Positions 1 to 8,011 of a stretch of 64,000 bases of DNA are shown here, piece after piece. Source of the stretch: Halobacteriales archaeon QH_7_66_36 (GTDB lineage Archaea > Halobacteriota > Halobacteria > Halobacteriales > Haloarculaceae); contig PXQV01000017.1 in the NCBI GenBank assembly GCA_003021175.1, forward strand, positions 1-64,000, read 5' to 3'. Each line of letters starts with the position of its first letter. The stretch's first letter is position 1. The position numbers and the translations under genes were made by a program. The notes under the pieces were generated by a model. It did no database searches. It had not been told where the DNA came from and worked only from the letters and a program-made list of their open reading frames with translations.

Positions 1-2
1 TG

Positions 3-113
3 TCGGGCGCGTGGACCGACCAGCACTCCGAGGAGATGAAACGCGGCATCTCTATCCGTCTCGGCTACGCCGACGCGACGTTCCGGCAGCGACCGGGCGC
101 GAAGCGCCCGTGA
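3..113 (+). pseudogene. Fragment of translation initiation factor aIF2 gamma, broken at its 3' side
   Basis: The frame enters from the window edge and reads [20 protein letters not shown], then GYADATFRQ. This is the switch I region of the aIF2-gamma GTPase, just after its P-loop. The full protein is about 410 residues. Here the family match stops near base 89, the frame continues as RPGAKRP and ends with TGA. Nothing resembling the rest of the GTPase or the two beta-barrel domains follows; instead hairpin-rich repeat DNA begins exactly where homology ends. Since aIF2-gamma is essential, an intact copy should exist elsewhere unless the junction is an assembly artefact. The upstream half cannot be judged because it lies outside the window. 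The family assignment is strong; whether the fragment is expressed is unknown. Confidence 0.75.
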
Positions 114-410
114 GCAGACGAAGCGAGTCCACGATAAGACGAGCGGGAGGGAACGTCGTGACCGACACGCGAGATGCGTGGCCGACCAACGAGAGGCCAC
201 GACGAAGCGAGCGGGAACGAGCGAAGCGAGTGACACGCGAGACGCGTGGCCGACCAGCGAGGTGGCGAAGCCATCTCGGGCAGTCGGCGCAGAACGCCGA
301 CGACAGCGTAGCGGCCTCGCCGCCACGGGCCGTCCGAACGCCGCCATCCGCACGAACCGGTGGGTCAGCACGCGGGCGAACTGCACAGTCAGATTACAGA
401 AGTGAAGTTC
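90..410. repeat. Hairpin-rich non-coding repeat region
   Basis: No credible gene is seen between the aIF2-gamma fragment and base 450. The stretch is a chain of short inverted repeats with tiny loops: 94-110 (7-bp arms, loop GAA), 234-248 (CACGCG/CGCGTG, loop AGA), 259-277 (8-bp arms, loop GAA, one G-T mismatch) and about 283-301 (GTCGGCG/CGCCGAC). The 259-277 module recurs at 37116-37134 and inside the element at 51883-52300, with compensating changes in the arms. This places the region in the same repeat family as the dispersed elements, although I could not find clear TGTTCAGATAA-type ends here. Confidence 0.6.
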
Positions 411-426
411 GGCTAAGAGTTTAGCC
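411..426. promoter_or_regulatory. Palindrome upstream of the zinc-ribbon HTH gene
   Basis: GGCTAA-GAGT-TTAGCC is a perfect 6-bp inverted repeat with a 4-nt spacer, ending 23 nt before the ATG at 450. In a leaderless haloarchaeal promoter this is the TATA/BRE position, so a protein bound here would block transcription. The gene just downstream encodes a winged-helix regulator, so autoregulation is the simplest reading, but this is inferred from position only. Confidence 0.45.
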
Positions 427-449
427 CGTGGGAGCGTTGATACAGGTGT

Positions 450-1376
450 ATGAGTGATTCACCCGCCGACGACGCCGACTCCATCCTCGCCTGCGAGGAG
501 TGTCTCCCGCCGGCCGAGGCGTTCGCGGTCGTGGGCAACGAGACCCGACTGTCGATCCTGGAGTCGCTGTGGGAACTCGACCGCCCGGCCGCGTTCTCCG
601 ACCTCCGCCGCAGCGTGGGGATGTCCGACTCGGCGCAGTTCAACTACCACCTCTCGAAGCTCCGCGGCCAGTTCGTCCGCAAGACCGACGACGGCTACGA
701 GTTCCGCTCGGCCGGACGGTCGGTCATCGCGGCGGTGCTGTCCGGCACGCTGAATCAAGACCCGCAGCTCCAGCCGTTCGAGGTCGACGGCGAGTGTGTC
801 GACTGCGGCTCGTCGCTGGTCGCCCACTACGAGGACGAACAGGTCCGAATCCGCTGTGCCGACTGCGGCCGCAACCACGGCGGCTACTCCTTCCCGCCCG
901 GCGGATTAGAGGACCGCACCCGCGAGGAGCTGATGGACGCATTCAACCAGCGCGCCCGCCACCTGTCGTGTCTCTCCGCGGACGGCGTCTGTCCCGAGTG
1001 TTCCGGCCGGATGGAGACACACCTGTCCGAGGCGAGCGAGGAGAACGGGTTCGACCTCAACGTTCGGGTCGAACACGAGTGCCAGCGGTGTCACCACACC
1101 ATCTATTCGTCGGTGGGGCTGGTGCTTCTCGACGACGCCGAGGTGGTCTCGTTCTACCGGGACCACGGCGTCGACCTCAACACCGTCCCGTACTGGACGC
1201 TGGAGTGGTGTGTCACCGACGAGTACACGACTGTCGAGCAGGCCGGCGACGAGGACGGCGCGTGGCGCATCACGGTCGTCGTGCCGGTCGACGACGAGGC
1301 GCTCGTCGTCTCGCTGGACGGCGACCTCGACGTGCTCGACGCGGAACGACGGTCACATCAGGCTGTCGGGGGGTGA
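450..1376 (+). CDS. Winged-helix transcriptional regulator with C-terminal zinc ribbons
   Basis: The 308-residue cytoplasmic protein has an ArsR-like winged helix at about residues 20-95 (FAVVGNETRLSILESLWEL, then a recognition helix ending in FNYHLSKL). Next come a C-x2-C...C-x2-C ribbon near 115-140 (CVDCGSS, CADCGRN) and a second ribbon near 180-220 (CPECSGR, CQRCHHT). An acidic tail follows. The architecture is common among haloarchaeal DNA-binding regulators; the metal is presumably zinc held structurally. The start ATG at 450 follows a 16-bp palindrome at TATA distance, suggesting a leaderless transcript under possible self-control. The regulated genes are unknown. The downstream pair at 1453-2571 has its own AT-rich upstream region and is not clearly in the same operon. 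Confidence 0.8.
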   Translation: MSDSPADDADSILACEECLPPAEAFAVVGNETRLSILESLWELDRPAAFSDLRRSVGMSDSAQFNYHLSKLRGQFVRKTDDGYEFRSAGRSVIAAVLSGTLNQDPQLQPFEVDGECVDCGSSLVAHYEDEQVRIRCADCGRNHGGYSFPPGGLEDRTREELMDAFNQRARHLSCLSADGVCPECSGRMETHLSEASEENGFDLNVRVEHECQRCHHTIYSSVGLVLLDDAEVVSFYRDHGVDLNTVPYWTLEWCVTDEYTTVEQAGDEDGAWRITVVVPVDDEALVVSLDGDLDVLDAERRSHQAVGG

Positions 1377-1452
1377 TGACTAAGCGCAGATAGTCGCGTT
1401 AATACAAAAAATAAATCCGTGAGCGTCATACATTATTGTACGACAGATACCG

Positions 1453-1689
1453 ATGAGCTCCGAACTGACATTCGACGACAGTGCTATCGAGTTCGTACTC
1501 GATGCGTTCGATAACGCTGTCGACGAAGAGGGATACATCATCAAGGAGGACACCGGCGAGCGTATCCTCACCCCCGACGGAACCCCTCTCACGCCAGAAG
1601 AACTGGGAGGGATAGCCAAGGGCTCTGAAATCTACGTTGATGATAACTACGTATCCGTTCTGGAGTACCTCAAGTCGCGCTCCGAGTGA
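1453..1689 (+). CDS. Small acidic protein of unknown function, first gene of a two-gene cassette
   Basis: The 78-residue soluble protein is not recognised. It has no signal peptide, membrane segment or cysteine. The N-terminal half is a predicted acidic helix (IEFVLDAFDNAVDEEG), followed by a turn-rich GERILTPDGTPLTPEEL and a C-terminal YLKSRSE. A TATA-like stretch (about 1398-1412, TTAATACAAAAAATA) lies 40-55 nt upstream. The gene ends 6 nt before the next gene, so the two are almost certainly co-transcribed. Base composition is visibly more AT-rich than in neighbouring genes, which suggests recent acquisition. The strict pairing resembles a small-partner/large-effector arrangement, but that is speculation from gene order alone. 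Confidence 0.65.
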   Translation: MSSELTFDDSAIEFVLDAFDNAVDEEGYIIKEDTGERILTPDGTPLTPEELGGIAKGSEIYVDDNYVSVLEYLKSRSE

Positions 1690-1695
1690 ACCGTC

Positions 1696-2571
1696 ATGGG
1701 CTTTCTTGACGTTCTCTCGTCGCTCCTCCCAGACATCGAAATCGGTGACATCATAATCGGCGGTGAGAAGACGGTTGAGGAGACAGAGCAACGAACGGTC
1801 ATAATCGACAGCCGCCAAGCAAACGGTATCGACTCTCACTCCGATGCGACCGTCGTCGACATCGCGGAACTCACCGACGAACAGCGTGAGCTGGCACAGG
1901 AAGCACTTCTTGAAGAATGGGAGTCGGCGGAAGAGCTATTCAAGCAATCGACCGCACGGGATAAGGCGGCGATTAAGACCGGGTTCGGCGACACGGCCAT
2001 TAGAGAGACGCTGGATTACTTCAGACCGATTCTCTCCGAACACTATTTCGGCACGCTGGAGGCGGCGTTGCATATGCACAAGCAAATGTCGATGATGGAC
2101 CCAGCACCCAGCGAGTGGGTTCGAAAGCGCCGGAAGGACATCGCCGAGAAGTACGACGGCGAGACGTATCAGGTAATAAACCTTTGCTCCGCCGGATACT
2201 TCGACGAGGGCCGGTATCTGCGCGAGTTGTACGAAGAGATGTACGCAACCGACGAGTACCGAGAGGGTGACTTCGCCGAAGTGTTCGAACAGATCGTCGA
2301 ACATAGTCCGTTCACCATCTTCGTCTCAGGTGGAGACCATACCTCCGACGTGAAACAGCGGATTTACTCCAAGATTCGGAACCGCGAACGACACGACGTG
2401 CGGGTCGAGTTCATCGATGTTCGGGGAATCGGCAGCGACAACCGAGCGAAAATAGACGAGGCACTGAAGCGAATCGTTTCGGAAGTCGGAGACTTCGAAG
2501 CGGTAGTGAAAAACGAGGAGCCGGAGCGGGTCGTCCGGATTGACCCGGACACCCTCTCACCGCCCGACTGA
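1696..2571 (+). CDS. Protein of unknown function, second gene of the cassette
   Basis: The 291-residue protein is unrecognised. Residues 1-35 are hydrophobic and acidic (MGFLDVLSSLLPDIEIGDII), possibly a membrane-associating amphipathic start rather than a true signal peptide. Residues 55-150 are helical and charged. Residues 200-290 look like an alpha/beta domain, with FTIFVSGGDHTSDVKQRIY as a strand-loop-helix and VRVEFIDVRGIGSDNRAK as a second strand-loop. A nucleotide or small-ligand fold is possible, but no Walker motif or catalytic signature can be named. It starts 6 nt after the small upstream gene, shares its lower GC content, and is followed by a short hairpin. The open frame and codon pattern support a real gene; the function is unknown. 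Confidence 0.7.
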   Translation: MGFLDVLSSLLPDIEIGDIIIGGEKTVEETEQRTVIIDSRQANGIDSHSDATVVDIAELTDEQRELAQEALLEEWESAEELFKQSTARDKAAIKTGFGDTAIRETLDYFRPILSEHYFGTLEAALHMHKQMSMMDPAPSEWVRKRRKDIAEKYDGETYQVINLCSAGYFDEGRYLRELYEEMYATDEYREGDFAEVFEQIVEHSPFTIFVSGGDHTSDVKQRIYSKIRNRERHDVRVEFIDVRGIGSDNRAKIDEALKRIVSEVGDFEAVVKNEEPERVVRIDPDTLSPPD

Positions 2572-2574
2572 TTA

Positions 2575-2590
2575 CCGGTCCTGAGACCGG
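2575..2590 (+). terminator. Short hairpin after the two-gene cassette
   Basis: CCGGTC-CTGA-GACCGG starts 4 nt past the stop codon and is followed by a pyrimidine-rich run (CCCTCTCTGGTCT). The 6-bp stem plus C/T tract could assist termination. Archaeal terminators mainly need a T-run, which is weak here. Confidence 0.3.
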
Positions 2591-2692
2591 GCCCTCTCTG
2601 GTCTATCGTCTTCCTAATCCTGCCGTGTGGTCGCTCGTGCCGCTTGCCACCGACCCGGGGTCCTAAGAGAGTCGAGCGTGTGACCGCGACAC

Positions 2693-3373
2693 ATGTCCTT
2701 CGACGAGGACCGCGTCTCGACGCTCACCTTCGACTCGTACAGCACCATCGTCGACGTCGGGTCTGCGACCGACGCGCTCGACGACTACGTCGACGATCCG
2801 CGACTCATCTCCGAGCGGTGGCGCTCCCACTCGCTGATGTACTCGATGGCGGCCAACGACACGGACTCCTACGAGACGTTCTACGAACTCAACCGCCACG
2901 CGCTCACCTACGCGCTCGAATCCGCCGGCGTCGAGGTCACCGACGAGGTCCGCGAGGAGATCCTCTCCGTCTACATGGACCTGTACGTCTTTGACGACAT
3001 TCCGGAGGGGGTCTCACGGCTCGCAGAGGGGTACGACCTGTGGGTCGTCTCCAACGGCAACCCGGAGATGCTCGACGCGATGTTCGACGTGGCCGACCTC
3101 CACGACGACGTGGAGGGGTACATCAGCGCCGACGAGGTGGAGACGTTCAAGCCGGACCCCGGTATCTACCGACACGCCGCCGCCACGCTCGACGTGCCAA
3201 TCGAGGAGGTCGCCCACGTCACCGCCGGCTGGTTCGACGTCGCCGGCGCGGAGGGTGCCGGCATGCAGGGCGTGTGGGTCAACCGCGACGACGGCCCATA
3301 CCCGAACTTCGGGCACCGCCCCTCCCTCGAAGTGGACTCGTTCACTAGTCTCGCCGACGAACTCGGGCTGTAG
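2693..3373 (+). CDS. Haloacid dehalogenase type II family hydrolase
   Basis: This is a 226-residue HAD-superfamily hydrolase. Motif I is FDSYSTIVD with the nucleophile at Asp14. Motif II is VVSNGNPEM (near 118-126). The motif III lysine is in FKPDPGIY, and the acidic motif IV is replaced by the WFDVAGAEGAGM segment typical of L-2-haloacid dehalogenases. Length and the SYSTIVD/SNGN pattern fit the type II 2-haloacid dehalogenase subfamily. These hydrolyse the C-halogen bond of short 2-haloacids, although many members act on other small phosphorylated substrates. The enzyme is cytosolic and monocistronic, with the ATG about 120 nt after the upstream stop. The substrate cannot be fixed from sequence. 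Confidence 0.85.
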   Translation: MSFDEDRVSTLTFDSYSTIVDVGSATDALDDYVDDPRLISERWRSHSLMYSMAANDTDSYETFYELNRHALTYALESAGVEVTDEVREEILSVYMDLYVFDDIPEGVSRLAEGYDLWVVSNGNPEMLDAMFDVADLHDDVEGYISADEVETFKPDPGIYRHAAATLDVPIEEVAHVTAGWFDVAGAEGAGMQGVWVNRDDGPYPNFGHRPSLEVDSFTSLADELGL

Positions 3374-3419
3374 TCACGGCCCCGAAGTGCTTTTCGGGCG
3401 GCACGGCGTTCTCACTGGC

Positions 3420-4046
3420 ATGAGCGACTTCGACCGCGAAGCCGAGCGCGAACGGCTCCGCGAACAGTTCGAGGAGGACAAGCAGAAGCGCGAGCAGTCA
3501 GAGCGGATGTCGGAGCTCCTGTTGAAGGGCGCGACGATGACGAACGTCCACTGTGACCGCTGTGGCGACCCCATCTTCCGCTGGGACGGACAGGAGTTCT
3601 GCCCCACCTGTCAGGGCGACCCCGGCGGCGAACCGGCGACGACCCCGAGCGGCGACGACCCCGCCGCGAGTGACCAACAGCCGACGCAACCACAGCGAAC
3701 GCCGCAGGCGTCGGACACCCAGCCCGCCTCTGACGACGCCGAATCGACCGTCGAGGTGGAGCCGGAACGGCCCGCCGACCAGACGGCGACTGACTCACCG
3801 GCGGCCGACCAGCCGACCGACGCGGACCGGACGCCCGCACGCGAGCGCCAGCCGCGCCGAGTGCCGGGCGAGACGGCGAGCGAGGCGACCGACGACCCCG
3901 CGGCCGCCCGCGCCTCGCTCGGCCGAACGCTCGCGACGCTCGCCGAGCAGGCAGAGCGTTCGGACGACCTCTCGCGAACCCGCGAGTATCTGACCGCCGC
4001 GAAGGAGGCCGCCGAGGCGCTGGCCGCCGCCGAACAGGTGCGCTAA
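3420..4046 (+). CDS. Zinc-ribbon protein of the Sjogren autoantigen 1 (p27) type
   Basis: The 208-residue soluble protein starts with a charged helix (residues 1-35, EREREQ-rich). A C4 zinc ribbon follows with Cys45, Cys48, Cys61 and Cys64 in CDRCGDPIF and FCPTCQG. A long low-complexity Pro/Thr/Asp linker (about 70-150) and a C-terminal alanine-rich helix (160-208) complete it. The ribbon with a following WDG matches the archaeal proteins related to human SSSCA1/p27, whose function is not established. The start was placed at ATG 3420 because it gives the conserved MSDFD N-terminus and clears the upstream gene. It converges on hef with a 4-bp overlap of 3' ends. Confidence 0.75.
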   Translation: MSDFDREAERERLREQFEEDKQKREQSERMSELLLKGATMTNVHCDRCGDPIFRWDGQEFCPTCQGDPGGEPATTPSGDDPAASDQQPTQPQRTPQASDTQPASDDAESTVEVEPERPADQTATDSPAADQPTDADRTPARERQPRRVPGETASEATDDPAAARASLGRTLATLAEQAERSDDLSRTREYLTAAKEAAEALAAAEQVR

Positions 4047-6535
4047 CCCGCGTAGTCGCTCCCGACGACCTCGCGTATCCGCTCGGCCGTGACCGGGCCG
4101 ACGCCCTCCACGTCCAGCAGTTCCGCCTCGTCGGCCGTCACCACGCGTTCGACGCTGCCGAAGTGCGCGAGCAGCGCGCGGGCCGTCACGGGGCCAACCT
4201 CCGCAATCGAACTGACGACGTACTCCTGCTGTTCGTCCAGCGTCTTGTCCGCCTTCTCGCCGTGGACGCGCACCTCCCGGTCCGACGCCGTCTGTTCGCG
4301 GCCGGCGATAGTCGCCAGTAGCTCCGTGGTGTCGTCCTCGTTGTCGCTGAATAGAACGCTCGCGCCGAAGTCGACCGCGAGCGAGGCGAGCGCGCCGCGG
4401 ATGGCGTTCGGGTGGACGTTGCGCTGACCGTAGAGGTCGTCGCCCTCCACGATGACGACCGGCCGGGCGTAACTCCGGACTGCGTCGCCGACCTGCTCGA
4501 ACATCGAGCGGTCCTCGCCCAGCAGCGTGTCGAGGAAGTCGGCCGTCGTCTTCCGCTCGACGACGACCCGGTCGGAGAGCACGTAGTCGCCGACGGCGAG
4601 CGTTTCGAGCCGCGTCTCGATACCGTCGCGCGTCGAGAGGTCACGCGCGATGGTCGAGTCGAGTTCGCGCTGGTCGGCGACGATCTCGACGGCGTCCTCG
4701 TCCGTGCCCGCGACGGCGGCCACGGCGTCTGCGTCCTCCGTTTCGTCGGCGTCGTCGTCCGCGCCGCCTGTGTCGTCGTCCTTCGCCTCGTCGTCGCTCG
4801 TCTTGTCATCGCTCTCCTCGTCGGCGAACGAGCCGAGACCGGCCTGCCCCTTCTGTTCGGGTTCAGCAGCATCGGTGCTGGCTTCGGCCGCGTTCGCGCC
4901 ATCCGGGTCGGCCTCGTCCTCGTCACTGCTCGCGTCGTCCGCGTCGCCGCCGAACTCGTCGAGCGATCCCTGCGTGAGTTGGGCTTCGACCTCGCCGGCC
5001 ATCCCCTTCAGCTTCCGCAGCTCCTCTTCCATCCGCTTCTCCTCGTTGCGCGACATCCAGAAGAACGCCTCGTCGCGGGTGTCGTCGGCGATGAGCACGA
5101 CGACCTTCCCCTCGCTCGCGCGGCCGGTGCGGCCCTTCCGCTGGATCGAGCGGATCCCCTTCGGGACGGGCTCGTAGAACAGCACCAAGTCCACGTCCGG
5201 CACGTCCAGCCCCTCCTCGGCGACGCTGGTCGAGACCAACACCTCGAACTCGCCGCCGCGGAACGCGTCAAGCCGTTCCGTCTGCTCCTTCTGCGTCATT
5301 CCGTCGGAGCCCTCCTTGTCCCCTTGGCCGACGAACCGGCGCGTGTCGAACGACTCGTTCAGGAACTCCGTGAGCGTCTCCGCGGTGTCGCGGCTCTCGG
5401 TGAAGACGATGGCGCGTGACCCGTCCTCCAGCCCGAACGTCTCCGCGAGCAGGATGCGCGTCTTCCGGAACTTCGGGTGGAGGCCGTCGAACTCCTCGGC
5501 AAGTCGCATCGCCTGCTTCACGCTCGGCTCGGAGACGAACCGCTGGCTCGCCTTCGATGACCCGGAGGAGCGGGCCTGTTCGCGCTGTCGTTCGAAGTAG
5601 CGTCGGAGCGACTCGACGGACTGGGTCTCGACGAGTTCGGTCGCCCGACGGAGCTTCATCACCTCGGCGTGGATGCTCATCCCCTCGTAGCCCGCCGAGT
5701 CGTCGTCGTTGATGAGTCGCTGGAGCCGGCCGCGAGCCGTGTTCAGCTGCTTCTGGCTCATGTTCGGGTCCGTCGAGTTCACGACGCCGAGCTTCTGTAG
5801 CTCCGTCAGCCGGTCGGTGATGACCTCGTTGAGCGCGTCGCGGATCGCGAGCACGTCCTCCGGCAGGTCGACGTGTTGCCAGTCCACCTCCGTCCGGTAG
5901 GTGTGCTCGGCCACGTCGGCGTCCTCCTCGGTCATCACCTCCACCTCCGCGAGTCCGAGGTTCTCACAGACGCGGAGGATCTCCTCCTTGTCGCCGCCGG
6001 GGCTGGCGCTCATCCCGGTGACGAGCGGCGCGTCGGCGTCGGCGTGGTAGCGGTCGGCGATGTAGTTGTACGCGTAGTCGCCGGTCGCGCGGTGACACTC
6101 GTCGAAGGTGAGATGCGTCACGTCGGCCAGCGAGACGCGATTGCCCACGAGGTCGTTCTCGATGACCTGCGGGGTCGCCATCACGATCCGCGCGGACTCC
6201 CACAGGTCGGCCCGGTCGTCCGGGCGCACGTCGCCGGTAAACACGACGATCTCGTCGTCGGGCACGTCGAGCGCGTCGCAGTAGAAGTCGGCGTGCTGTT
6301 TGACCAGCGGCTTCGTCGGCGCGAGCATCAGCGCGGTGCCGCCGCGGTCCGCGAGCCGACTCGCCGTGACGAGACACGACACCGTCGTCTTGCCGAGACC
6401 GGTCGGGAGACAGACGAGGGTGTGCGTCTCGCGTGCCGCGTCCGCGAGCGCCGTCTGATACGACCGGTCTTCGAGGAACCTCGGCGTGATGAGCGGGCCG
6501 TCGAGATAGCCGGCGTTCGCGTCGGAGGCCGCCAT
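4043..6535 (-). CDS. hef: Hef helicase/nuclease
   Basis: The archaeal FANCM/XPF-type enzyme (830 residues) acts on stalled or branched replication forks. The N-terminal SF2 helicase has Walker A TGLGKT (45-50), motif II DECH (145-148), motif III SAS (175-177), and motif VI QRKGRTGR. An acidic, disordered linker (about 529-615) joins it to an ERCC4 nuclease with DQRE (621-624) and the ERKTTAD signature (660-666). A tandem helix-hairpin-helix DNA-binding end follows (778-825). Two QxxLxxF motifs flank or lie in the linker (522-528 and 564-570) and look like PCNA-binding PIP boxes. The start was set at the ATG whose complement is 6533-6535; a longer frame would begin inside a perfect palindrome. 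In haloarchaea Hef supports fork restart together with Hjc. Confidence 0.93.
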   Translation of the reverse strand: MAASDANAGYLDGPLITPRFLEDRSYQTALADAARETHTLVCLPTGLGKTTVSCLVTASRLADRGGTALMLAPTKPLVKQHADFYCDALDVPDDEIVVFTGDVRPDDRADLWESARIVMATPQVIENDLVGNRVSLADVTHLTFDECHRATGDYAYNYIADRYHADADAPLVTGMSASPGGDKEEILRVCENLGLAEVEVMTEEDADVAEHTYRTEVDWQHVDLPEDVLAIRDALNEVITDRLTELQKLGVVNSTDPNMSQKQLNTARGRLQRLINDDDSAGYEGMSIHAEVMKLRRATELVETQSVESLRRYFERQREQARSSGSSKASQRFVSEPSVKQAMRLAEEFDGLHPKFRKTRILLAETFGLEDGSRAIVFTESRDTAETLTEFLNESFDTRRFVGQGDKEGSDGMTQKEQTERLDAFRGGEFEVLVSTSVAEEGLDVPDVDLVLFYEPVPKGIRSIQRKGRTGRASEGKVVVLIADDTRDEAFFWMSRNEEKRMEEELRKLKGMAGEVEAQLTQGSLDEFGGDADDASSDEDEADPDGANAAEASTDAAEPEQKGQAGLGSFADEESDDKTSDDEAKDDDTGGADDDADETEDADAVAAVAGTDEDAVEIVADQRELDSTIARDLSTRDGIETRLETLAVGDYVLSDRVVVERKTTADFLDTLLGEDRSMFEQVGDAVRSYARPVVIVEGDDLYGQRNVHPNAIRGALASLAVDFGASVLFSDNEDDTTELLATIAGREQTASDREVRVHGEKADKTLDEQQEYVVSSIAEVGPVTARALLAHFGSVERVVTADEAELLDVEGVGPVTAERIREVVGSDYAG

Positions 6536-6539
6536 TACT

Positions 6540-6559
6540 CCCGTTAGCCCGCTAACGGG
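6540..6559. promoter_or_regulatory. 20-bp perfect palindrome just upstream of hef
   Basis: CCCGTTAGC-CC-GCTAACGGG has 9-bp perfect arms with a 2-nt centre and lies 4 nt upstream of the hef ATG. Reading toward hef, a TATA-like CCCTTTTG lies immediately on the far side (about 6561-6568). The palindrome therefore sits between TATA and the expected leaderless start, a classical repressor position. It could alternatively be a hairpin in a short 5' leader. No matching regulator can be named. Confidence 0.5.
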
Positions 6560-6604
6560 CAAAAGGGTTCGCGTGGCGCGGTGAAACTAAACCGGCGACG
6601 CCCG

Positions 6605-8005
6605 CTACCTGTCGATAGCTCGGGAGAGGTCATCGACGAGCGGATCGATCGAGTTCGCCACGTCCCACGGCGGCGCGGCGGTTCGAAGCTCCTCGGCGAG
6701 GATGTCGAGTTCCGGCTCGACGAGTTCACGCGTCTCGCTGTCGAGGTCGCTTCGCATCGCGTCGTAGCGCGCGCGAACCCGCCGGAAGAACCCCCGTGCG
6801 TCCCAGTACTCCCCGTACAGTTCGATGGTCTCCCCGTCGGTCACGGCGGCGTCGTACTCGTCTTCGATGCGCCGGAGCAGGGCGACGGTGACGCGCGCCG
6901 AGAAGGCTGTCGACTCGCGCCGGTCGGCCGACAGTACCGTCGCGACTGCCTCGTCGACGACCGGAACCACCTCCTCGGTCACGAACCGTTCGAACTCGCT
7001 CGCGCTCGCGTCGTCGACCCGGTCGTCGAGTGCCAGTAGCCGTTCGTGAAGCCGGGCGGCGAGAGCAGGGTCCTCGGCGTGGACGGGCGGAGCGAGCGCC
7101 AGCACGTAGTCGGCCCCGTGGCCCGCGTGCAGCGCCGCCGCGCCCGCGTCGCCGTACTCCGAGAGTTGCACCGACGCGAGAGCGTGTCCGCGTACCTCGT
7201 CGGCGTTGCGCGCGTACGCGACCGCCGCGTCCACGCCCTCGACCGACGCCGCCGAGAGGTCGGCGTCGGCGGCGACGGCGACCCGAAACCGTAGCGCCGC
7301 GTCCACCACCGCGCCCGGCGGTGCCACGCCCATCATCTCTTGATTGAGCGTTTCGAGCGCCTGTCGGGGAACGGTGCCGAGCGCGCTCTCGATACCGTCG
7401 TGGCGGGCTTCGAGGCGCGTCAGGAAGCCGCGCGCGTCCCAGTACTCGCCCGATAGCTCGATTTCGCCGGCCGGCGTCACCGCTGCGGCGTACTCCTCGG
7501 CGATACGGCCGGCGAGCGCGTTCGCCACCCTTGCGTCGAACGCCGTCGTCTCGCGAACCGCTCCGGAAACGACCATCTCGACGGCCTCGTCGAGCAGCGG
7601 CAGGACTTCCCTCGTCACGAATCGCTCGAACCCGTCCGCGTCCGCCGTTTCTATCCGGTCGCTGACGGTCCCGAGCCGTCCGCGGAGCCGACTCGCAAGC
7701 GACGGGTTCTCGTCGCGAGCCGGGGGCAGAACGGCCGCGAAGTAGTCGCTCCCGTGGCGCGCGTGCAACACCGCGTCCTCGCGGCGACCCTCTGCCAGTA
7801 GCGTCGCTGCCGACGTCAGATGGCCGCGCACCTCCTCGACGTTGCGCACGTACGACACGTCCGAGTCAGCGGTCCCCGCCCCGTGGTCGTGACCGTGTTC
7901 CTCACTCTCCTGCGTGTCGGCTCCCGTGATGCCGCTCGCCGCTCCGGCCGCGAGTGCTGTGCTCAGTGTGGCGATTCCTCCGAGTAAACCGCGTCTGCTC
8001 GGCAT
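6605..8005 (-). CDS. Tat-exported protein with a duplicated ~200-residue domain, possibly iron-linked
   Basis: The 466-residue protein has a twin-arginine signal (MPSRRGLLGG, then a hydrophobic stretch to about 25) and a His-rich patch HGHDHGAG (37-44). Two tandem copies of one domain follow at about 52-210 and 264-420. Each repeats the pattern RN-x3-EVRGH, HA-x-HG-x-DY, PP, FERFVT-x-EV and GEYWDARGF. The duplication is clear by eye, with conserved His, Glu and Asp in both copies. It resembles haloarchaeal DUF5059-type secreted proteins, but I cannot assign a reaction. A DtxR-like palindrome lies 6 nt upstream of the start, so metal-dependent control, most simply by iron, is plausible. That suggests a periplasmic-face metal-binding or uptake role. 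Confidence 0.75.
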   Translation of the reverse strand: MPSRRGLLGGIATLSTALAAGAASGITGADTQESEEHGHDHGAGTADSDVSYVRNVEEVRGHLTSAATLLAEGRREDAVLHARHGSDYFAAVLPPARDENPSLASRLRGRLGTVSDRIETADADGFERFVTREVLPLLDEAVEMVVSGAVRETTAFDARVANALAGRIAEEYAAAVTPAGEIELSGEYWDARGFLTRLEARHDGIESALGTVPRQALETLNQEMMGVAPPGAVVDAALRFRVAVAADADLSAASVEGVDAAVAYARNADEVRGHALASVQLSEYGDAGAAALHAGHGADYVLALAPPVHAEDPALAARLHERLLALDDRVDDASASEFERFVTEEVVPVVDEAVATVLSADRRESTAFSARVTVALLRRIEDEYDAAVTDGETIELYGEYWDARGFFRRVRARYDAMRSDLDSETRELVEPELDILAEELRTAAPPWDVANSIDPLVDDLSRAIDR

Positions 8006-8011
8006 ACTCGT

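Noticed and set aside
7046-7745. Plus-strand frames opposite the duplicated-domain protein
   Set aside because: They appear twice in similar form only because the gene on the minus strand is internally duplicated; they have no independent support.
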